64,000 bases of DNA from Aurantiacibacter sp. D1-12 (GTDB taxonomy: Bacteria; Pseudomonadota; Alphaproteobacteria; Sphingomonadales; Sphingomonadaceae), in NCBI RefSeq assembly GCF_028858515.1, contig NZ_JAPJZJ010000002.1:62001-126000 (forward strand), in the 5' to 3' direction. Within the stretch, counting starts at the first letter, position 1. Each line of letters opens with the position of its first letter. Under the pieces are notes generated by a model, which was not told the origin of the DNA, made no database searches, and saw only the letters and a list, made by a program, of their open reading frames with translations. A program made the translations under genes and the position numbers. Shown here piece after piece: positions 56,297-64,000 of this stretch.

Positions 56297-58441
56297 ATGG
56301 CAGAAAAGATCAAACGTATCGGCATCGCTTTCCTTAGCCTTCTGGTGATAGCCGCGATTGGTCTGATGGTGTGGGAGCCCATGGCGGCACGTTACGGTGT
56401 CGCTCCCGAAAGCAGCCGCACCTATCGCGCCGAGATTGTGCGCAGCGAGTTCGGCGTGCCGCACATCTTCGGCGAAACCGATGCGGACGTAGCCTTTGGC
56501 GTGGCGATTGCTCATGCGGAGGATGACTTTTCCACCTTGCAGGATGTGATTGCCATGGCGCGCGGCCGTTATGGAGCGATCGCGGGAGAGCAAGGTGCGG
56601 CGGTTGATTACGCCTATCACCTGCTTGATGCGCGTGGCACGGCAGAACGGCAGTTCGGCGGACTGCCGCCCGACACGCAGGCCTTGTTCAACGCCTACGC
56701 CACGGGTCTCAACCAGTATGCCGAGGACAATCCGAGCGAGCTCAGGCTGCGTAACCTGTTCCCGATCAACGGAGAGGATGTGGCCGCAGGGTTTGCCCTT
56801 CGCCAGCCGTTCTTCTTCGGGCTCGACAATACCATTGGCCCGCTGGTTGCAGGAGAAGAGCGCAACCCGGAGCAGGGCCCGCCGCTGGCTGCGCTGCCTG
56901 TTCACATGGGCGAACAGGGTGACTTCGCAGGTTCGAACGCTTTTGCCATTTCTCCGGAGAAATCGGGCGACGGCGTGACGCGTCTCGTTTCTAACAGCCA
57001 CCAGCCGCTGCGTGGCGGCGTTGCATGGTACGAGCTGGTCGTGGAAAGCGAAGAGGGCTGGCACTTTGCCGGGTCCAACTTCCCCGGCAGCCCCTTCCCC
57101 TTCCTGGGCCACAACGAGCATCTCGGCTGGACCAATACGGTCAACCGGCCGGACATGACCGATGTCTATGCGCTGACTGTAGATGAGGCCGGAGAGAACT
57201 ACCTGCTCGATGGCGAATGGCTGCCTTTGGAAAGCCGCCGCGTGTGGTTGGGCGTCAAATTCGGCCCGTTCACCTTGCCGGTACCGCAAACAATCTACCG
57301 CAGCGTTCACGGTCCGGTGATCCGCAATGATAACGGGTTTTTCGCCGTTCGCTACGGCGGGATCGACAATCTCGGCAATCTCGATGCCTACTACCGCCTC
57401 AACAAGGCAACCAATCTGGACGAGTTTCAATTCATCCTAGCACGCATGGATATCCCCTCCACCAATTTCATCTATGCCGATGAAGCGGGCAATATCGGCT
57501 ATTTCTACAACGCCGCGATCCCCGACCGCATAGAAGGACCGGATTGGCGCGGAGTGCTTCCCGGTGATCGCGGCGAGTTGATCTGGAACGGTCCTGTAGA
57601 CTTCTCTTCGATCCCGCAGATCGTGAACCCCGAAAGTGGCTGGCTGTTCAATGCCAATAACAGCCCTTTCAGCGCGGCGGGCGAAGGCAGCGATCTCGAC
57701 CCGGCCAATTTCAGCCCCGTACTGGGGATCGAAGTGCGCTCTACCAACCGGGCACGGCGTGCTGCACAGCTGATGGGCATGCCCGGGCCTATTGGCAGAG
57801 AGCGGCTCGAAGCGATCAAATATGATACCGGATACAACCGCGAAGGCTACGTTGCAGACATGCTCGACGCAGTGGCGGCGCTTGATCTGTCAGAAGATCC
57901 CTTGCTGGAAGAGGCGCAGGCGCTGCTCGGCGCATGGGACCTTGATGCCGAGGGAGACAGCCCCGGCGATGCCTTGGCGCTGCTGATGATCCGGCCTTAC
58001 ATGGGCGCGGATTACCAGCGCGGAAACATCCCCGATCACCGCGCCGAACTCGAACGCTCAGCCAATCACCTGATGGAGCATTTCGGCGAGCTTGAAGTGC
58101 CAATGGGCGATCTGCTGCGGCTGCGCCAGGGTGATGTCGACCTACCGCTCGATGGCGGATCGGACACGCTGCGCGCCTCTACGCTATGGGACATTGACGC
58201 AGACGGTCGTCTATCGCTGCGGCACGGCGATAGCTTCATCCAGTTCGTCGAGTGGGAGCCGGGCGAGCGCGTGCGTTCTGAATCGATCCAGCCGTTTGGC
58301 GCAGCAGCCACACGGCCAGACAGTCCGCACTACACCGACCAGATGCAGCTTTACGTCGACCATGAATTGAAGCCGGTCCGCTTCTGGGAAGATGACGTGC
58401 GCGCCAATGCCCGCAGCAGCAGGATCGTCTCTTCACGCTAG
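56297..58441 (+). CDS. Penicillin acylase-family (S45) Ntn-hydrolase
   Basis: 714 residues. An N-terminal hydrophobic segment (IGIAFLSLLVIAAIGLMVW, residues about 8-28) may be a signal anchor. The alpha chain has RSEFGVPHIFGETDADVAFG; the autoprocessing site is at Gly-Ser213 (DFAGSNAFAISPEKS), where Ser213 would become the N-terminal nucleophile. Later NFPGSPFPFLGHNEHLGWTN and NPESGWLFNANNSPF fit the beta chain. Substrates in the family include penicillins, AHLs and cephalosporins; not determined here. Convergent end to end with the XRE gene. Confidence 0.92.
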   Translation: MAEKIKRIGIAFLSLLVIAAIGLMVWEPMAARYGVAPESSRTYRAEIVRSEFGVPHIFGETDADVAFGVAIAHAEDDFSTLQDVIAMARGRYGAIAGEQGAAVDYAYHLLDARGTAERQFGGLPPDTQALFNAYATGLNQYAEDNPSELRLRNLFPINGEDVAAGFALRQPFFFGLDNTIGPLVAGEERNPEQGPPLAALPVHMGEQGDFAGSNAFAISPEKSGDGVTRLVSNSHQPLRGGVAWYELVVESEEGWHFAGSNFPGSPFPFLGHNEHLGWTNTVNRPDMTDVYALTVDEAGENYLLDGEWLPLESRRVWLGVKFGPFTLPVPQTIYRSVHGPVIRNDNGFFAVRYGGIDNLGNLDAYYRLNKATNLDEFQFILARMDIPSTNFIYADEAGNIGYFYNAAIPDRIEGPDWRGVLPGDRGELIWNGPVDFSSIPQIVNPESGWLFNANNSPFSAAGEGSDLDPANFSPVLGIEVRSTNRARRAAQLMGMPGPIGRERLEAIKYDTGYNREGYVADMLDAVAALDLSEDPLLEEAQALLGAWDLDAEGDSPGDALALLMIRPYMGADYQRGNIPDHRAELERSANHLMEHFGELEVPMGDLLRLRQGDVDLPLDGGSDTLRASTLWDIDADGRLSLRHGDSFIQFVEWEPGERVRSESIQPFGAAATRPDSPHYTDQMQLYVDHELKPVRFWEDDVRANARSSRIVSSR

Positions 58442-58444
58442 GCG

Positions 58445-58669
58445 TTATCCGGACAGGTCTGCCGGATCGGCTTCGTAATCAAGCAGGTCACCAGGCGAGC
58501 AGTCGAGCACGAAGCACATTTTCGAAAGCGTCGCAAAGCGCATGCCCCTCACCTTGCCCGAACGGAAGAGCGAGAGCTGCGTTTCGCTTATACCTATGCG
58601 CGCGGCGAGTTCCTTGCCCGTCATGCCGCGCTGCTCGAGGACGCGATCGAGCGTGATGGCAACGGGCAT
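58445..58669 (-). CDS. Small XRE-family regulator paired with DUF2975 protein
   Basis: 74 residues: ITLDRVLEQRGMTGKELAAR and IGISETQLSLFRSGKVRG form the helix-turn-helix, followed by LDCSPGDLLDYEADP. It matches the YozG-type short XRE regulators that sit behind DUF2975 genes. The ATG at 58669 overlaps the DUF2975 stop by one base (TGATG). A longer frame to 59002 is only a shadow of the upstream gene. Confidence 0.9.
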   Translation of the reverse strand: MPVAITLDRVLEQRGMTGKELAARIGISETQLSLFRSGKVRGMRFATLSKMCFVLDCSPGDLLDYEADPADLSG

Positions 58670-59136
58670 CAGAGGAACTCCTCCAGTTCCCGCGCCATGG
58701 CAATTGCCTGTCGCATCAGCCGTCCAAGCAGCCAGAGAAGGAGCCCAACAGCGCCGAGCGTGACATAGGTCGGATCGAAATGGGCGATGCCGCGGAAATC
58801 GCCAACGCCAAATGCACGCATCACGAATGCGACGCCAAATGTCTCGAACGTCGCGCCAGCCGCCAGCAGCAGTCCAGCCGCGGAAAGCAATCGCGGCATG
58901 ACATCGCCAAACCCCCTCCCCTTCGCAACCTGCCACCCGGCATAGGCAAGCAGCGAGATCGCAAGAACATAGGCAAGCGTCGCGACTCTGCGGACCGCCC
59001 AATAGGTCAGTTCCGATTGATAAAGAATGCCTCCGATCAGGTCTGCTGCAACGATGATCCCAAGCAAAAGCGCTGATAGTGCGCCCACTATTGCGACGCC
59101 CATGGCCTGCCGCTCAATCATGATCTGATCCTTCAA
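58669..59136 (-). CDS. DUF2975 membrane protein
   Basis: 155 residues with four predicted helices (residues about 13-36, 50-68, 84-104 and 126-143), the layout of DUF2975. The start is the ATG at 59136 (MKDQIMIERQAMG) or 59121. It is read with the XRE gene and is divergent from an ABC transporter, the two sharing a 67-73 base control region. Function of DUF2975 is unknown; the regulator partner suggests a membrane signal. Confidence 0.82.
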   Translation of the reverse strand: MKDQIMIERQAMGVAIVGALSALLLGIIVAADLIGGILYQSELTYWAVRRVATLAYVLAISLLAYAGWQVAKGRGFGDVMPRLLSAAGLLLAAGATFETFGVAFVMRAFGVGDFRGIAHFDPTYVTLGAVGLLLWLLGRLMRQAIAMARELEEFL

Positions 59137-59146
59137 AAATTTAACC

Positions 59147-59181
59147 TTGACTTAAATTATCATGCACAACATTTAAGTCAA
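59147..59181. promoter_or_regulatory. Perfect 11-bp inverted repeat in the shared promoter of DUF2975/XRE and ABC genes
   Basis: TTGACTTAAAT (59147-59157), 13 bases, ATTTAAGTCAA (59171-59181). Each arm begins with TTGACT, a good -35 box, one on each strand, so the repeat holds both divergent -35 elements. Extra CTTAAAT half-sites occur at 59183-59189. This is a likely operator for the small XRE protein. Confidence 0.65.
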
Positions 59182-59209
59182 ACTTAAATTCATATGGAAG
59201 GGCATGCTG

Positions 59210-60142
59210 ATGGGATTCGCCATCGAAACCGACGATTTGCGAAAAGAGCTTGGCGGGCGCCCGGTCATTCGCGGATGCAGCCTGCAGGTCCCTGAAGGCA
59301 GTGTTTACGGCTTCATCGGCCCCAATGGCGCGGGCAAGACAACAGTGATGCGGCTGCTGCTGCGAGTGTTGAAGGCGGATAGCGGTTCGATCCGGATGCT
59401 CGGCCATGATATGAACAGCGACCCGCGCCGGGCCTTGGCGAAGACGGGCGCCTTTGTAGAAAGCCCTGCGCTTTACGAACACCTGACAGCCCGTGGCAAT
59501 CTTGACCTCACACGGCGCTTACTCGGACTCCCCGAAAGCGAAATCGACCGTGTGCTTGATGTAACCGGTATGGCACGCCACGCGGCCCGTAAGGTGCGCG
59601 ACTATTCGCTGGGGATGCGCCAGCGGGTCGGCCTTGCCCGTGCTCTTCTAGGCAAGCCCGAACTGTTGCTGCTGGACGAACCGACTAACGGGCTCGACCC
59701 GGAAGGCATCAGCGAGATGCGCGAGCTGATCCGCGACTTGCCCGACCGGATAGGCGCGACGGTATTCGTCTCCAGCCACCTGCTTAGCGAAGTTGAACAG
59801 GTCGCAAGCCATGCAGGCCTGTTGCGCGAAGGGCAGCTGGTGATGCAGGGCCGCATGCAGAGCCTTCTTGCCAGCGAGCGCACACTCGTGGTCGGCACCG
59901 ACAAGCCCAAGGAGGCCATAACCTTGCTCACGGCTGCAGGCCACACCGTGCGCTTCGGCGGTTCACATCAGCTCGCCATCACCTGTTCCCGAGGCAGCGA
60001 ATTTGCTGATTTTGCGCAGCGTATCAACACGAGCCTTGTCGAAAGCGGGATCGGCGTGAGCGAACTGCGTGAAGAGTCCCGCTCGCTTGAAGATCTCTAC
60101 AAAACCGCTGCCGGTACAGGTCTTAAAGGAGAAGCCGCATGA
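59210..60142 (+). CDS. ABC transporter ATP-binding protein (BcrA/lantibiotic-immunity-like)
   Basis: 310 residues. Walker A GPNGAGKTTVMRLL, Q-loop region, signature YSLGMRQRVGLARALLG, Walker B LLLLDEPTNGLDP and the H-loop SSHLLSEVEQ. The stretch FVESPALYEHLTARGNL is typical of the BcrA/NisF-like group that handles peptide antibiotics. Two start codons exist; ATG at 59210 has AAGGG seven bases upstream and is favoured over 59204. The stop overlaps the permease start by 4 bases. Confidence 0.9.
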   Translation: MGFAIETDDLRKELGGRPVIRGCSLQVPEGSVYGFIGPNGAGKTTVMRLLLRVLKADSGSIRMLGHDMNSDPRRALAKTGAFVESPALYEHLTARGNLDLTRRLLGLPESEIDRVLDVTGMARHAARKVRDYSLGMRQRVGLARALLGKPELLLLDEPTNGLDPEGISEMRELIRDLPDRIGATVFVSSHLLSEVEQVASHAGLLREGQLVMQGRMQSLLASERTLVVGTDKPKEAITLLTAAGHTVRFGGSHQLAITCSRGSEFADFAQRINTSLVESGIGVSELREESRSLEDLYKTAAGTGLKGEAA

Positions 60143-60861
60143 TCCAGCTTATTCGCACAGAGATTGCCAAGCTCGGCGGCTCGCTCGCGCTTCTTTTTGC
60201 ACTGGTCGTACCGGCGCTCACATCGTGCCTCGCGCTGCTGACAATTGTCGTCAACGAGCGACAATCGAGCTGGGAAATGATCCTCGGCGGGTTCACCCTA
60301 CCCCTCTGGGTGCTGTTCATCTTCCCGATGGCCACCGCAACCTTTGCAACACTGTGCGCGCAGATCGAATATCGCGCAAAGGCATGGGACCACCTGCTCG
60401 CCCTGCCCTACCCGCGCTGGCAGCTGTTCGCCGCGAAAGCGATTGTCGTGCAAGGGGCGCTGATGCTGATGACTGTGCTCCTGTTCGTCTACACCTACGG
60501 CCTGATCTCGTTGGCAGGCTGGATTATCGGCGAGATGCCATCGGGAAATCCCCAGGTCGCCAGAATTGCCGATAGCTCTGTCCGTTTTCTGGCCGCCGGA
60601 TTACTGCTCACAGTGATCCAGCTGTGGGTAGCGCTGCGCTTTGCCAACTTCGTGATCCCGCTTGCTGTCGGGATCGCCGGAACGCTGGTCGGGCTTGCGG
60701 TCACGATGGTGGGTACGGAAGATGCCGACTGGTTCCCCTGGGTGCTGACTCTACGCGCTTCCGGAGAGGACTGGATGCAGCCGGTACTGATCGGTTTGAC
60801 CGGCGGCATCATCGCCATTGGCCTGATGCTGCTCGACCTGTCACGCCGCGCTCCGCGCTAG
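60139..60861 (+). CDS. ABC-2 type permease (lantibiotic-immunity-like)
   Basis: 240 residues with about six membrane helices (LALLFALVVPALTSCLALL, LPLWVLFIFPMATATFAT, QGALMLMTVLLFVYTYGLIS, and three more in the C-terminal half). The topology and the RAKAWDHLLALPYPRW segment are those of the SpaE/MutE/ABC2_membrane_4 permeases. Partner of the preceding ATPase. Substrate and role in this host are not known. Confidence 0.85.
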   Translation: MIQLIRTEIAKLGGSLALLFALVVPALTSCLALLTIVVNERQSSWEMILGGFTLPLWVLFIFPMATATFATLCAQIEYRAKAWDHLLALPYPRWQLFAAKAIVVQGALMLMTVLLFVYTYGLISLAGWIIGEMPSGNPQVARIADSSVRFLAAGLLLTVIQLWVALRFANFVIPLAVGIAGTLVGLAVTMVGTEDADWFPWVLTLRASGEDWMQPVLIGLTGGIIAIGLMLLDLSRRAPR

Positions 60862-60945
60862 CAACTTTCGACAAAGCGCCAACCCTGATCGACATCCGGT
60901 TTGAGGACGCTTCCACTCGGCTGTGTTTGTGCTAACAGGTGCGCC

Positions 60946-63831
60946 ATGAAACTCGCCAAAGCACTCCGTTCGCTCTTGCCTGCAACCGCCACACTGGCAC
61001 TGCTGGGCTGTTCCACCGTTGATGCGCCGCCGATGGCTGAAGCGCCCATTGCCGAGGTGGAAGCCTCCGCGCCGGAAGCTGCTTCGCTCGACGCGCTGCT
61101 CGCATCGATCGACATCCCGCACGAGACGTTCACGCTGGATAACGGATTGCAGGTCATCATCCACACCGATCGCAAAAGCCCGCTGGTGGGTGTGACAACC
61201 TACTACCGCGTCGGCTCCAAGCACGAACCACGCGGTCGCACCGGCTTTGCCCACCTGTTCGAACACCTGATGTTCGGTGGATCGGAGAACGTTGAAAACT
61301 TCGACATACCGCTGGAAGCCGCAGGCTCCACCAGCACCAACGGTTCGACCTGGTACGATCGTACCAACTATGTGGAAACGGTACCCACGGGCGCGCTCGA
61401 CCTCGCGCTGATGATGGAAAGCGACCGCATGGGCTATCTGCTCGGCGCGGTGAGCCAGGAGAAGCTCGATAACCAGCGTATGGTTGTGCAGAACGAAAAG
61501 CGGCAGGGCGACAACAATCCCTATGGCCTCACCGGCTATGTGATGAATGAAGAGCTGCTGCCGGTTGGCCACCCCTATCGTCACTCAACCATCGGTTCGA
61601 TGGCTGACCTTTCGGCCGCCAGCCTGGAAGACGTGCAGACCTGGTTCCGCGATAACTACGCTCCCAACAACGTGGTCCTTGCGTTGACCGGCGATATCGA
61701 CGCCGAAACCGCGCGTCCGATTGTAGAACGCTGGTTCGGCAATATTCCGCGCGGCGCGGAGGTGGAGCAGCTGGAAGCAGGCCCGGTTACACTGGCAGAG
61801 CCGGCTTACCGCGAAATCACCGATCAGGTGCCCGCAACACGTATCTACCAGTCATGGACCGGCCCGGGTATGACCCACCCCGACGCGGTTCCGCTGCAGG
61901 TCGGCATGACCATTCTTGGTGGTCTCAATTCCTCGCGCCTCGACAACGCAATGGTTCGCGGCGAGGAATCAGCTGTTGGCGTTTTTGCCAATGCGCAACA
62001 GCATGAGCAGTTGAGCTTCCTGCAAACCATCGTCACAGTGAAAGACGGCGTAGATCGGGAGACGGCTCAGGCTCAGCTTGAAGCCGAAACTGCGCGCATG
62101 ATCGCCGAAGGTCCGACCCAGGACGAGATCAACCGTGCGGTCACGCAGTTCGCCTCCGGCTTTATCGGCGGCCAGCAGCGTGTTGGCGGCTTTGGTGGCA
62201 AGGGTATGATCCTGGCCGAAGGACTGATGTATACCGGTGATGCCGGTTTCTACCGCACGCAGCTGGAGCAGATGGCAGCTGTAACGCCGGAAAGCGTCCG
62301 TGCAGCGATGGAACGCTGGCTTTCGCGTCCTGAAGTGACACTGGTCGTTGTGCCGGGCGAGCGCACTCTCGATGGCGGCGAAATGGGCGGCTGGGGTGAT
62401 GAACACCTCAATCCTCCACCGGAGCCAGACACCGGAAGCGACATCGAAGTGGCCCGTACGGGCCCGGAACGCGAGCTCCCGACGCCTGCACCGGTTGGGG
62501 CGCTCACCTTCCCCGATGTGGAGCGGGCCACTCTATCCAACGGTATCGAAGTTGTCCTAGCGCGCCGTGATGCGGTTCCGCAGCTCAATCTCGCCATGGT
62601 GTTTGATGCGGGTTCTGCCGTCGATCCTATCGGACAGGCAGGCGTGCATGAAACCATGATCGATGTGATGACCCAAGGCACCACCAGCCGTAGCGCGCTC
62701 GATATCGCGATTGCGCAGGAAGCACTGGGCGCCTCGCTTGGCGCTAGCGCCGGTGTTGAACGCAGCACAGTGTCGCTGACCGCCTTGTCTGCAAATCTCG
62801 AGCCATCGCTCGAGCTGATGGCGGACGTTGTTCGCAACCCGGCTTTCGCCGAAGCCGACGTTGCGCGTGTCCGCGCCCAGCGTGTGGCCGCGATCGAACA
62901 GCAGCTTTCATCGCCCTCGGGCATGGCGAGCCGTGCGCTGATGCCGCTCATCTATGGCGAAGATCACCCCTACTCCTATGCATCATCTGCCGGTGATGCG
63001 GACGTGGTTGCTGAACTCACCGCAGCCGATCTTGCAGTCGAACACGCCGAATGGTTCCGCCCCGACCTCGCCACGATCACCGCAGTGGGCGATGTGTCGA
63101 TGGAAGAACTGGTTGCCGCGCTCGAAGCCAGCTTTGGCGACTGGGCAGTTCCGGCCACTCCGGCTCCGGTAAAGAGCATTGATGCGGAAATTCCGGCACC
63201 TTCAGTGCGCCTTGTCGTGGTGGACCGGCCGAACTCGCCATCGAGCTTCTTGTCGATTGGCCGGATCACTCCATTCGAAGGACATGTTGACGGGTTCGAA
63301 GCGGTTGCACTCGCCAATGAGGTGATCGGCAGCGGCTTCCTTTCCCGCCTCAATAGCGATCTGCGCGAAACACGTGGCTGGACCTATGGCATCGGATCAT
63401 CGATCCCGAGCGCCGAGGGACCGCGCCGTCTGCAGATCGGCACGCAGGTGCAGGCAGACCGGACCGCAGATTCGATCACGGTCATCCTTGACCAGATGTC
63501 AGCCTTCCCCGCCGCCAATCCCGTGAACGATGTCGAATACCAGCGGGTGACGGACGGCAACATCCGCAATCTGCCCAATCGCTTTGAAACGAACGGGCAG
63601 GTGCTTGGCGCGCTGCTGTCCAACCAGCAGCTGGGTCGCGATCTGCGCTATCAGGCAAGCTTGCCCGATCTCTATCGCGCGGTGTCGCGTGATGCGATCA
63701 ATGCTGCAGCAGCTACCTACCTCCAGCCGGATGACCTCATTATCGTTGTGGTGGGTGATCGCTCTGTGATCGACTCACAGCTCGAAGGGCTGGATATGGA
63801 CATCGAGTATCTGAGCGTAGACGATCTCTGA
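60946..63831 (+). CDS. M16 zinc peptidase, two-half lipoprotein
   Basis: 961 residues with a lipoprotein signal (LPATATLALLGC). The N-terminal half has the inverted zinc motif HLFEHLMF (His103, Glu106, His107), followed by the third ligand in VVQNEKRQG. The second half begins ATLSNGIEVVLARRDAVPQL but has HETMID in place of HxxEH, so it is the usual inactive partner domain. Such proteins are periplasmic insulinase-like peptidases. The ATG at 60946 is used; 15 upstream codons are in frame. Confidence 0.94.
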   Translation: MKLAKALRSLLPATATLALLGCSTVDAPPMAEAPIAEVEASAPEAASLDALLASIDIPHETFTLDNGLQVIIHTDRKSPLVGVTTYYRVGSKHEPRGRTGFAHLFEHLMFGGSENVENFDIPLEAAGSTSTNGSTWYDRTNYVETVPTGALDLALMMESDRMGYLLGAVSQEKLDNQRMVVQNEKRQGDNNPYGLTGYVMNEELLPVGHPYRHSTIGSMADLSAASLEDVQTWFRDNYAPNNVVLALTGDIDAETARPIVERWFGNIPRGAEVEQLEAGPVTLAEPAYREITDQVPATRIYQSWTGPGMTHPDAVPLQVGMTILGGLNSSRLDNAMVRGEESAVGVFANAQQHEQLSFLQTIVTVKDGVDRETAQAQLEAETARMIAEGPTQDEINRAVTQFASGFIGGQQRVGGFGGKGMILAEGLMYTGDAGFYRTQLEQMAAVTPESVRAAMERWLSRPEVTLVVVPGERTLDGGEMGGWGDEHLNPPPEPDTGSDIEVARTGPERELPTPAPVGALTFPDVERATLSNGIEVVLARRDAVPQLNLAMVFDAGSAVDPIGQAGVHETMIDVMTQGTTSRSALDIAIAQEALGASLGASAGVERSTVSLTALSANLEPSLELMADVVRNPAFAEADVARVRAQRVAAIEQQLSSPSGMASRALMPLIYGEDHPYSYASSAGDADVVAELTAADLAVEHAEWFRPDLATITAVGDVSMEELVAALEASFGDWAVPATPAPVKSIDAEIPAPSVRLVVVDRPNSPSSFLSIGRITPFEGHVDGFEAVALANEVIGSGFLSRLNSDLRETRGWTYGIGSSIPSAEGPRRLQIGTQVQADRTADSITVILDQMSAFPAANPVNDVEYQRVTDGNIRNLPNRFETNGQVLGALLSNQQLGRDLRYQASLPDLYRAVSRDAINAAAATYLQPDDLIIVVVGDRSVIDSQLEGLDMDIEYLSVDDL

Positions 63832-63868
63832 TCACCGCCCTGCACTTTCAGAAATTCAAGGAAAAACC

Positions 63869-64000
63869 ATGAGTAATCTCGCCGGAACATACGACTTCAC
63901 CGTGTCCACCCCGATGGGCGAACAATCGGGCACGATGACAGTCAATCCCAACGATGATGGCACAAAGTTTGACGGCACGCTGACGGGCACGCTCGGCACC
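63869..64000 (+). CDS. Unidentified protein (5' part only)
   Basis: Forty-four codons to the window edge: MSNLAGTYDFTVSTPMGEQS, then GTMTVNPNDDG and FDGTLTGTLG. AAGGA lies 6 bases before the ATG. The alternating pattern of short strands and Gly/Asp turns suggests a beta-barrel or lipocalin-like fold with no signal peptide. It follows the M16 gene by 37 bases. Not identifiable from this fragment. Confidence 0.6.
   Translation, partial: MSNLAGTYDFTVSTPMGEQSGTMTVNPNDDGTKFDGTLTGTLGT

Noticed and set aside
58669-59002. Long version of the XRE protein
   Set aside because: The extra 111 codons overlap DUF2975 in another frame and contain no HTH; the ATG at 58669 is coupled to the DUF2975 stop.
60946-63831. 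Frameshift or defect in the second M16 half because HxxEH is missing
   Set aside because: Two-half M16 proteins normally have one inactive half; the frame is intact throughout.

Overview
The window looks like a chromosomal segment of a GC-rich alphaproteobacterium of the order Sphingomonadales, most probably Erythrobacteraceae (inference). The reasons are the gene order argS-SPOR-nagZ-scpA-scpB-tatA-tatB-tatC, a glnB-glnA pair, a bpt-tamA-tamB block, two very large cysteine-rich TonB-dependent receptors, a choline-kinase-like ThrB following ispH, and many small exported alanine-rich proteins. I see no rRNA, tRNA, CRISPR array, transposase or prophage block. Genes are tightly packed, with many 1-4 bp stop/start overlaps and several hairpin terminators between convergent genes.

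Layout. 1-4.5 kb: methionine aminopeptidase (cut by the window edge) and a DUF3298-like lipoprotein on the minus strand, divergent from an M17 aminopeptidase, an orphan SH3-type protein and argC. 4.6-6.6 kb: glnB-glnA with a sigma-54-like promoter and a strong terminator. 6.6-12 kb: accessory genes (an exported protein, an XRE regulator with a six-helix membrane protein, a YkgB-type membrane protein divergent from a TetR regulator, a lone GH24 lysozyme, an Asn/Gly-rich exported repeat protein, a fasciclin lipoprotein). 12-19.2 kb: bpt-tamA-tamB. 19.4-23.7 kb: threonine ammonia-lyase, divergent from a 3-hydroxyisobutyrate-dehydrogenase-like enzyme, an exported amidohydrolase and a small hydrophobic exported protein. 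23.8-31.3 kb: the long minus-strand lipoprotein-argS-SPOR-nagZ-scpAB-tatABC block. 31.4-36.2 kb: ispH-thrB-rnhA, a DUF1508 small protein, and an alpha/beta hydrolase plus FAD oxidoreductase pair. 36.3-43.7 kb: a Tad/Flp pilus assembly operon, cpaA-cpaB-cpaC-cpaD-cpaE-tadB-tadC, from which the cpaF motor ATPase is absent. 43.8-46 kb: SDR, mtnP and a MarR regulator. 46.2-53.5 kb: two divergent TonB-dependent receptors around a 512-bp intergenic region. 53.6-64 kb: clpB with an RpoH-type promoter, a penicillin-acylase-family protein, a DUF2975/XRE pair divergent from a BcrA/lantibiotic-immunity-like ABC transporter, a two-half M16 peptidase, and the start of an unidentified gene.

How the genes work together. 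Most of the window is housekeeping: nitrogen assimilation (glnBA), amino-acid metabolism (argC, ilvA, thrB), isoprenoid synthesis (ispH), chromosome condensation (scpAB), Tat export, outer-membrane assembly (tamAB), methionine salvage (mtnP) and proteostasis (clpB, bpt, map). The parts most worth a second look are the two small-XRE/membrane-protein modules, each preceded by clear repeated or palindromic operator-like DNA; the ABC transporter sharing one of those control regions; the Tad operon without its motor gene; and the two receptors carrying thrombospondin-type-3-like calcium-binding loops. Functions are inferred from recognisable motifs and family knowledge; no database search was run.
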